Positions 1 through 5,489 of a DNA stretch of 5,489 bases are shown piece by piece (position 1 is the stretch's first letter; every line of letters begins with the position of its first letter). Source of the DNA: a bacterium (lineage in GTDB: Bacteria > Patescibacteriota > Gracilibacteria > Absconditabacterales > Absconditicoccaceae). Under the pieces are notes generated by a model. The model was not told the DNA's origin, did not search any database, and saw only the letters and a program-made list of their open reading frames with translations. A program made the position numbers and the translations under genes. The stretch covers positions 1 through 5,489 of the forward strand of contig JAHDCT010000080.1 of the NCBI GenBank assembly GCA_020629735.1, read 5' to 3'.

Positions 1-1
1 T

Positions 2-733
2 CACCTTGGAAATCTTATCTTGTGAGCTCTTACACAACTAAAGTGATGACTCAATGAAGCAGTTCAAGCAATACAAAAAGAACTTACTATGAAAACGAAG
101 ATTATTCCTGTAAGTAACTCACCAACGCAAATTTGTGCCCAGCTTGAAGATTGAAGCACTGTTGAGTGAGAACGACATATTATTAAAAGATATAATCCAA
201 ATGATATTAAGTCTGTTTTTCTTAAAAACGAGATAACTCAGGCTCACCCCAATGCACTGGCTGCGCTTAGATCAGCTGATATTATCATTATTAGCCCTTG
301 AGTTCTTGCAACCTGAATTGTTAGTCCATTACTCCATTGATGAATGAAGGAGGCTATTTCTCAAAACAGCTCAGCTCAAATAATATACTTTATCAACAAA
401 CTTTGATATCCCTCTCAAAGTACCTGACGGACTGCACAACAACATATTGATTTCCTTCATACTTATCTACCAAGATCGGTAAATCATGTTATTATTGACA
501 CTACAGAACTCCCTGCACCTCTTCTTGAGTACTATCTTAAAAAATGACATGACTTAGTAGATCATAAGGATATTGAAGGATCATTTCACATTCATCGCTG
601 AAGCTATATTAGCTTTCCAGGATATGATTATGCTGGACATGAACGTAGTAGCAACGCACAACAACATATAGGTCCTCATCTGATTACCTGTGATACTGAT
701 GCTGTCTCTGATCTCATGAGAGAGCTCATATAA
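2..733 (+). CDS. yvcK: YvcK/CofD-family protein (gluconeogenesis factor-like), C-terminal part, 5' truncated
   Basis: Read with TGA as Gly, this frame is open from the window edge to TAA at 731-733 and gives 243 residues. It opens with HLGNLILGAL, matching the GH-x-GNL-x-L-x-AL block of the YvcK/CofD fold. Then come PVS, L-x-DG-S-x-V-x-GE (about residues 46-55), the loop ADIIIISPGVLATGIVSPLL (about 91-110), IIYFINKLGYPSQSTGRTA (about 125-143) and a QHIDFLH stretch. The order and the NLMTQPGET-like segment fit YvcK better than F420-pathway CofD. In other bacteria YvcK is a cytoplasmic factor needed for growth on gluconeogenic carbon and for cell-wall integrity, and it is reported to bind UDP-sugars. 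Its enzymatic role is unsettled. The N-terminal nucleotide-binding part is missing because of the window edge. By my count about 13 glycines are TGA and about 5 are GGN. The phosphoglucomutase gene follows 9 nt later in the same frame, so the two are probably one operon. The family call is firm, the YvcK subtype less so. Confidence 0.85.
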
Positions 734-742
734 CATACTTGT

Positions 743-2881
743 ATGAAAATTCCTTTTTTATTGTCTTACTCTAAAACACTTACTATGAAATGACTTCTCG
801 AAAGAATACGTGAATGATTTGCCACAGTTTCTGTGGAACAACACTACAAAGACGCTGCTCTTTCCTATCTGACTCTACGGCTGGAAGACCAACAATACAG
901 TGATTACCATGCACAAATTAATCACCTCGTTGAAATTGAAAACCGAGACCTACTCTTAGACTGTTTCTACCAAGTAATGCCTTTCTGAACTTGATGACGT
1001 CGTTGACAAGTCTGAATCTGACCTAACAGAATCAACACCTGGACCATTAAATCATCAGCTCAAGGACATTCTCAATATCTCGTGGAAAAATACTGAGACC
1101 AAGTAAAAGAAAAGTGAGTTGTTATTTGTTATGATGTTCGTCAGTATCTTCGTGAGGATGAATATAGTATGGATGTACAGAATCCTGTTTATGGGCTTGA
1201 CTGTAAAACACTTGCCGAAGAAGCTGCTCGTGTGTATGCTGCAAACTGAATCAAGGTCTGGATGTTTGACTGATATGCTTCAACCCCTGAATTATCATTT
1301 ATGATTCGTCATCTGTGAGCGGTATGATGAGATATGATAAGTGCTAGTCATAATCCACCAGAGTTTAATGGGAAGAAAGTTCAGGATCATACCTGATGAC
1401 AAATGGTTCCTCCATATGATCAGATTCTTGTTGATATTGTTGTAGAGCAAGTTACTCAGATACATGATATGGAGTATAAAACTGCTCAAGAAACATGATT
1501 CGTCACTTTTATTGATGATTCAGATAGAGCTGCTTATAGAAAAAATGTCCAGAAGATTAGCCTTTCTTGATCTAGGTCTGTCAAAATCTTATTCAGCCCT
1601 TTTCATGGGACTGGTTCTACCTCGATTTATCCAATTTTACAGGGCTTAGATTTTGATATTCATATGGATGCAGCCTCTTGATGAGTGGATCCTCGTTTTT
1701 CAAGTATTTTATTTAATATTCCAAATCCTGAAGTGACACAGGCATATGAAGGTCTTAAACAACCTGCTGATAATCTCTGAGCTGATATTATTATTACTAC
1801 TGACCCAGATGCTGATAGAATTGGTCTTATGTCTAAGGAAGATCATGGTTGGCATTTTTATACGGGTAACGAAATTTGTATTCTGACTACCTCATATATT
1901 CTTGAAAAATACACGAAGAAATGACTTCTTCGTCCTGAACACACGTTAGCGAAAACTCTTGTTACTACTGAATTCATGACCGTTTTGGCACGTGAATATG
2001 GTATTTGAATTGAAGGAGATTTGCTTGTATGAATCAAGTACATTGCTGACTTTATTAACAAGCTTGATGCTGATTGACGTATTGATGATTTTCTTATTTG
2101 ATGAGAAGAAAGTCACTGAATTAATATGTATCATGATAGAGAAAAGGACTGAGCTGTTGCTGCTTTGCTTCTTGCTGAAATTGCATCAGAATGTAAAGAT
2201 CAATGAACCACTCTCTTCCAACATCTCAATAAACTCTATGAGAAATTTTGATATTATCACAGTTATCTGACAGAAATCAGACTTCCTTGAGCAGAAGGAA
2301 TGAGTCAGATTGCAAAAATTCAAAAGGCCTTTAGAGAGAAACTCCCGACTTCTTTCTGAGAATTTGCCGTGAAAGATGTGGTTGATAGATTAGATGGTGA
2401 TGACTTTGTTTCTACTACAGACAAGGTGAGTAGAAATATTATTGTTATGACTTTTGATTCACCGTATGACAATAGTTTCTTGAAGTGTACGGTAAGACCT
2501 TCAGGTACAGAACCAAAAACGAAGTTTTACTTTGAGTTATGAAACACTGCTGGTGATGTTTTAGCACAGACATCAAAGACTAAAGAAGTCAGAAAGAAGT
2601 TAGAAATAGAACTCCTCACCTTTGCTTATGCGACGATCTGAATCGATTTTCCTGAAAGAGGGTTCCTTCTTTTTTGGCAGATGCCAGCTCAACAAAAGAT
2701 GAAGTATTTTGACCTTGAAGAAGATATTGCTGCTCTTAAAGATATTGAAAATAAAGAGGAAAGAGAAACGTCATTAGCATGACTTCTTAAAGTTTTTTGA
2801 TCGAACCCTGTTGAGAAAACAACTCATGCTTTTGAAGCAAGGTATTGAGTTAGCATGTTGGAATACCTTGAATTGGAGTAA
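743..2881 (+). CDS. phosphoglucomutase/phosphomannomutase (alpha-D-phosphohexomutase, PgcA-like), extended
   Basis: This is a 712-residue enzyme when TGA is Gly. Alpha-phosphohexomutases interconvert hexose 1- and 6-phosphates through a phosphoserine in the cytoplasm, feeding UDP-glucose or related precursors. Visible motifs in order are FGTGGRRG (81-88), the catalytic loop ISASHNPPEFNGKK with Ser202 before His203, SPFHGTGST in domain 2, the Mg-binding loop DPDADR (354-359), the sugar-recognition loop GGEESHG (453-459) with a following REKDGAVAALL, and the phosphate-binding loop RPSGTEPK (585-592). All active-site elements are present, so I expect activity. The motif set matches the PgcA/PGM2 branch. 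The protein is longer than the usual 550-600 residues. About 80 residues precede FGTGG and about 120 follow RPSGTEPK, including a charged tail of roughly 90 residues I do not recognise. I chose ATG 743, 9 nt after the previous stop. ATG 785 (Met15) is an alternative, and neither has a clear Shine-Dalgarno. About 39 glycines are TGA against about 17 GGN. Substrate preference (glucose or mannose) cannot be read from the sequence. Confidence 0.93.
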
Positions 2882-2899
2882 TACAGACTCCTCTTTTTT
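2875..2899 (+). terminator. probable intrinsic terminator after the mutase gene
   Basis: GGAGT (2875-2879), which overlaps the mutase stop codon, can pair with ACTCC (2887-2891) across a 7-nt loop. It is followed at once by TC and six T residues (2892-2899). The placement directly at the end of the yvcK-mutase unit supports termination. The stem is only 5 bp, so it may be weak or partial. The right arm can also pair with a downstream AGGAGGTCT, giving a competing fold. Confidence 0.45.
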
Positions 2900-2919
2900 G
2901 CGCTTTGGTAAGGAGGTCT
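2885..2919 (+). repeat. inverted repeat with an AAGGAGGT arm, possible alternative hairpin
   Basis: AGACTCCT (2885-2892) is complementary to AGGAGGTCT (2911-2919) with one bulged base, enclosing an 18-nt loop. It shares ACTCC with the terminator stem at 2875-2891, so the two hairpins are mutually exclusive. The right arm contains AAGGAGGT (2910-2917), a perfect anti-16S sequence, but it lies about 38 nt before the ATG at 2955 and so is not a normal ribosome binding site for it. A regulatory switch is possible but unproven. Confidence 0.35.
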
Positions 2920-2926
2920 TTATACT
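2898..2926 (+). promoter_or_regulatory. possible sigma70-type promoter for the membrane protein gene
   Basis: TATACT at 2921-2926 is one mismatch from the TATAAT -10 consensus. It lies 17 nt after TTGCGC (2898-2903), which shares only the TTG of the -35 consensus. Transcription would start near 2933, giving a leader of about 20 nt before the ATG at 2955. The position just after a probable terminator is sensible, but in AT-rich DNA such matches arise often by chance. Confidence 0.3.
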
Positions 2927-2962
2927 TTGACTATTTACTACGAAGCTTTTTCAGATGACTAA
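2927..2962 (+). other. possible 11-codon leader ORF overlapping the membrane gene start
   Basis: TTG at 2927-2929 sits 10 nt after AAGGAGG (2910-2916) and opens an 11-codon frame (TIYYEAFSDD after the start) that ends in TAA at 2960-2962, overlapping the ATG at 2955 by 8 nt. The perfect Shine-Dalgarno has no better-placed ATG or GTG, so a coupled leader peptide is one explanation. Short frames like this occur by chance, and the purine run may simply be a hairpin arm. Confidence 0.15.
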
Positions 2963-3563
2963 AAACATTTCCCTTCTCATCACGTCCTTTCTTAGCTTAT
3001 GAGTATGATATTCCCTTTCTCCAACTCCTCCAGGCTTTTCTGTTACTGGTCCTGGTACTACTGCTTTGACTGAATCTCCATACCTTATTTCTTCACAGTT
3101 AAGAGAATTTGTTCCAGATATTTTTGAACTTTCTCCCTCTTTTGTTTTTGATATTACGTTTTACGTGTTTTTTTGATGTGCTGCCATAGCTCTTTTCTTT
3201 TTGATCAGTAGTTTTACTCGTACGTATAAAAAAGATAGAAAATTTATCAGAAACTCTTCTCTTAGTTGATTAATTACGTGACTACTTCTCATCTTTTTCT
3301 TTAGTATGTTCAAGTTTTTAACTAATCTACTTGTTGCTCAGGCTTGCCCATACACGTTACCTGAATGCTATCCTAAAGCTCATCCACTTGCAGCGTATAT
3401 CTGAATTTTCGCAGCTCTTTCGATTCTCTACTTCTGATTCATCCAGCTTAAGTCTAAAAAATGGCGATGAGTGATCCTTTTGCTCCTTGGTGTATGACTT
3501 TTTTTCTTTTCTTATCAAGCGGGTACCTTACATTGGATTAACACCGAATGTTGTACCGTATAA
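2955..3563 (+). CDS. small multi-pass membrane protein of unknown function
   Basis: This 202-residue protein, read with TGA as Gly (about 8 such codons), is not one I recognise. Residues 1-20 (basic MTKN then a hydrophobic run) look like a signal peptide or first membrane anchor. They are followed by a Pro/Thr/Gly-rich, probably extracytoplasmic segment (about 21-60). Further hydrophobic segments lie near 63-87, 103-129, 145-163 and 171-187, with the basic stretch RTYKKDRKFIR (89-99) between the first two and KSKKWR (166-171) before the last. Cysteines occur at 75, 131, 138, 199 and 200. C131 and C138 bracket PYTLPE just after a membrane segment, and the protein ends in ECCTV. Paired cysteines could form disulfides or bind metal or haem, but that is inference. 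ATG 2955 is preferred because the signal-like start is typical. The frame is open upstream, so a start near the AAGGAGGT at 2910 (TTG 2898 or a rare ATA 2922) cannot be excluded. It ends 8 nt from the convergent phosphatase gene. Confidence 0.75.
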
Positions 3564-3571
3564 CCTCTTTT

Positions 3572-4367
3572 CTATCTATCTTTTGAAAAAATTTCGACGA
3601 TTTCATCATGGCATGCACCGTTAGTAAAAAGCGCATTTGTATACTCCTCTGTTATTTTTTCTCCTGTTAGCTGACTTACTTTTCCTCATGCTTCTTGGAT
3701 AATAAGCATATATGGAGCTATTTCATACATGTAGTTTAATGGTGAAATTGCCGCATCTGTCTTTCCTTGTGCAAGGTAGTGGTATGAACGAGTACGGTCT
3801 GATTTATAATAATCAGCTTTTTCACATACTTCTAGTAAAGCCTCATAATTACCGTCTCTCATAAAGTACTTATGCCTTTCATGACAGATAAATGATTCAC
3901 TTAGCTTACGCGGAGTTACTTGAATTTTTTCTCCGTTACACCAAGCTCATCACCCTTTCATTGCGTAGACCATTTCATCTATCACAGGGAGGTATGAAAA
4001 TCACAAAACAACCTCACCTTTGTATTGCAGTGCAATAATAACTGCCCACTCTGGCATTCATCTCGAAAAATCTCTTGTCCCATCTATCGGATCAACAATC
4101 CAGTGATATTGAGCCTGATCATACGCTTCTGATCTTCCACTTTCCTCACCTAAGAAAGCTGACCCTGGCAGTAAAGACAACAATCTCTCCTTCAAAAAAT
4201 TCTCAACTGCGAGGTCTGCCTCAGTTACAGGAGACCCAAAATGCTTAGACTCTTCCTCTCATCATTTTTTTTCTACATGAAACTCTTTGCTATGAGAAAA
4301 GTATGAAAGACCTATTTCCTTCCTTTCCTATCTCTCTTACCTTGTCTAACAATTTCTGTAGATTCAT
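3572..4367 (-). CDS. inositol monophosphatase family protein (SuhB/HisN-like), apparent +1 frameshift near N terminus
   Basis: With TGA as Gly and one base skipped near 4319, this gives 264 residues, the usual family length. The family consists of metal-dependent phosphatases for inositol phosphate, histidinol phosphate or similar small substrates. Motifs are PVTEAD (46-51), LGEES (72-76, Glu75 the likely metal ligand), VDPIDGT (91-97, Asp92 and Asp95), KGGGAWCNGEK (137-147) and EAGGKV (225-230). The C-terminal motif normally written W/Y-D-x-A-A is YEIAP here, so the third metal-binding Asp is Glu215. The N-terminal 16 codons (ATG at 4365-4367) are in one frame and hit TAG at 4290-4292. The rest is in another frame that is blocked by TAG at 4328-4330 and has no ATG, GTG or TTG before the VTEAD motif. 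The joined N terminus reads like a normal family helix, so a single extra base between 4293 and 4327 is likely. It could be a sequencing error, a real mutation or programmed shifting. It ends in TAG, 18 nt downstream of the membrane gene. Substrate unknown. Confidence 0.82.
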
Positions 4368-4385
4368 TTTTTGAATTATTTAGAG

Positions 4386-5036
4386 TTAAACACCCGGCTC
4401 TTCTTCTTCGTCCTCCTCTTCTAATAAAAGTACACCAACTGTTGCGACTAACGCTCATGAGAGTATTGCAACAATCATTCCTACTTTTCCGAGTTCTGTA
4501 GTTTGCTGGAAAATAATATGATAACTTACTAGACTCATGAGTACAACAAGTCACATATACATATATGGGTAAATACTGTGTTTCTTGGCTACTTTATACA
4601 TCTTATCTGATTCCTGTTTATACCCAAGGAATATTCCACTCACCACAGTTATTCCTAATAAGACGTTCTCTGATATTGCCATATACCAGATACTTAAGTG
4701 AAGATCTCGAATCATTGTCTGCTGGATCAATACGTATATAAGATACACCGTTAATAATACTGGGAAAAAATAAGCTCTATTTATGACGCTTAGATAATAC
4801 ATATCTGATATTTCTTTTCCTTTATAGACTTGACTGAGTTTTCTGTGATCGAGTACTTGATATTCCTTTTCTGTATCTCGAGAGAGAGACACCAAAAGAT
4901 CTTTCAAAAATATGAGCAGCAATACTCACAAAATACTATATTCATATCATGAAGTCAGCCAGAAAGCTAGCCCTCAGACAATATAAGGTGCTATACGTAT
5001 CATATAAGCTATGTATATTTTTCTTTTAAGCATCAT
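4386..5036 (-). CDS. six-segment integral membrane protein of unknown function with acidic C-terminal tail
   Basis: This reads as 215 or 216 residues with TGA as Gly. Under the standard code it breaks into pieces, one stopping at the TGA that encodes Gly161. I do not recognise the family. It starts MLKRK, a basic end that should stay in the cytoplasm. Hydrophobic segments follow near 8-28, 33-50, 88-105, 113-137, 155-175 and 184-204 (numbered from ATG 5033). A polar, charged loop (about 51-85: SRDTEKEYQVLDHRKLSQVY and on) separates the first pair from the rest. The tail LEEEDEEEEPGV is strikingly acidic and probably cytoplasmic if there are six segments. Two adjacent ATGs (5034-5036 and 5031-5033) both overlap the stop of the upstream M29 peptidase gene (TAA 5026-5028). 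There is no Shine-Dalgarno, which suggests translational coupling. A further ATG at 5055-5057 is possible. Membrane segments were judged by eye. No transport or catalytic motif is visible. Confidence 0.78.
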
Positions 5037-5489
5037 GAAGGAAAGTAAACATCCCATTTTGATAAATTATTTCTTGTTCACCGTTTGCAAGATGAGCAAT
5101 TACTGTTCTGTCTGATGTTGATACGATGTCAGTATGTACAACACTCGTATTATACCCCATAGCTACCCATTCTTGCTCATTTACTGAGCTTCTGTCACCA
5201 GGGTAACTTTCTCTATATGCATTTCATAAGGCAATGTGTGTATTCCCATATGGACCTCACACATTTTCATCATATAAGGTTTCTCACATAAATTTCTGAA
5301 TACGAGAAAAACGCTTGTCTGTAAGACTAAACTCTCCTACTCTATCTGCATTTTCTGTAGCAATCATTTCCTTGAGGACATTCTCATTTTGCGAAGCTCT
5401 CGCATCAACGACTTTTCCTTCACTAAATTTGAGTTCAATTCATGTTACCAAATTACCATATCTATATAAGGGCTGGTTGAATTTTGCCC
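5026..5489 (-). CDS. M29-family metallo-aminopeptidase (AmpS/PepS-like), C-terminal part, 5' truncated
   Basis: The frame runs from the window edge to TAA at 5026-5028, giving 153 residues with 4 TGA glycines. It matches the C-terminal half of M29 (thermophilic) aminopeptidases, cytoplasmic enzymes with a two-metal site that remove N-terminal residues from peptides. Visible family elements are GNLVTGIELKF-x-EGKVVDA (11-29), RVGEFSL with the likely metal-ligand Glu52, ETLYDEN (69-75), HIALGNAY with the likely ligand His84, VHTDIV with His118 and Asp120, and a closing EIIYQNGMF. Together these cover the metal-binding residues expected in this half. The N-terminal domain (roughly 230-260 residues in typical 400-residue members) lies outside the window. 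In a reduced-genome CPR bacterium such an enzyme would recycle amino acids from peptides, which is inference. The gene is upstream of and overlaps the membrane protein gene. Confidence 0.88.

Noticed and set aside
2..733. Left gene as a pseudogene riddled with stops
   Set aside because: Every in-frame stop is TGA, these sit at glycine positions, and TAA or TAG appear only at the end, which decay would not produce.
1119..2270. Several short open frames of 60-92 codons on both strands inside the mutase region
   Set aside because: They exist only because TGA is counted as stop. The mutase frame with all its family motifs covers the region, and these frames encode nothing recognisable.
3540..3610. 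A bidirectional terminator between the convergent genes
   Set aside because: The 8-nt gap and its flanks show no convincing inverted repeat followed by a T-run on either strand.
4312..4554. An 80-codon Arg/Lys-rich minus-strand frame
   Set aside because: It lies out of frame over the acidic tail of the membrane protein and the start of the phosphatase. Its composition is what GAA/GAG-rich DNA gives in a shifted frame.
4551..4922. A 123-codon minus-strand gene as a complete protein
   Set aside because: It is an inner piece of the longer membrane protein at 4386-5036. Its apparent start is an internal TTG and its apparent stop is a TGA glycine.
2..5489. TGA as tryptophan (Mycoplasma-type code) or selenocysteine
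   Set aside because: TGA falls on conserved glycines, often doubled as Gly-Gly. Tryptophan is written TGG where expected (phosphatase PEW). The number of TGA codons is far too high for selenocysteine.

Overview
The window is an AT-rich, gene-dense bacterial fragment that only makes sense if TGA is read as glycine (translation table 25). Under the standard code the first 2.9 kb is nearly empty. With TGA as Gly, six long genes appear, and the TGA codons fall on family-invariant glycines, for example the FGTGG-RRG and GGEESHG motifs of a phosphoglucomutase and the EAGG motif of an inositol monophosphatase. All six genes end in TAA or TAG and none in TGA. TGG still encodes the expected tryptophans, so this is not the Mycoplasma code, where TGA is Trp. 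Table 25 is established for candidate phyla Absconditabacteria (SR1) and Gracilibacteria (BD1-5) of the Patescibacteria/CPR. The window does not let me choose between the two.

Layout, left half (+ strand): the C-terminal part of a YvcK/CofD-family protein (2-733) is followed after 9 nt by a complete, unusually long phosphoglucomutase/phosphomannomutase (743-2881). A short intergenic segment (2882-2954) holds a probable terminator, an alternative hairpin and a possible promoter. It precedes an unrecognised small membrane protein (2955-3563). The first two genes look like one operon joining a gluconeogenesis/cell-wall factor to a sugar-phosphate mutase. Both plausibly concern hexose phosphate and UDP-sugar supply.

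Layout, right half (- strand, convergent, 8 nt from the + strand genes): reading leftward there is the C-terminal part of an M29-family metallo-aminopeptidase (5026-5489, cut by the window edge). Next is a six-segment membrane protein of unknown function with an acidic tail (4386-5036), which overlaps the peptidase stop by about 8-11 nt. Last is an inositol-monophosphatase-family enzyme (3572-4367) that starts 18 nt further on and needs a one-base frame shift near its N terminus. The overlap and short spacings suggest co-transcription, but there is no obvious shared pathway.

I saw no tRNA, rRNA, CRISPR array, insertion sequence or long repeat. There is no gene-free stretch longer than 300 bases. 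I do not see a clearly new multi-gene system. The strongest signals are the recoded TGA, the frameshifted phosphatase with a Glu in place of a metal-binding Asp, the oversized mutase, and two orphan membrane proteins.
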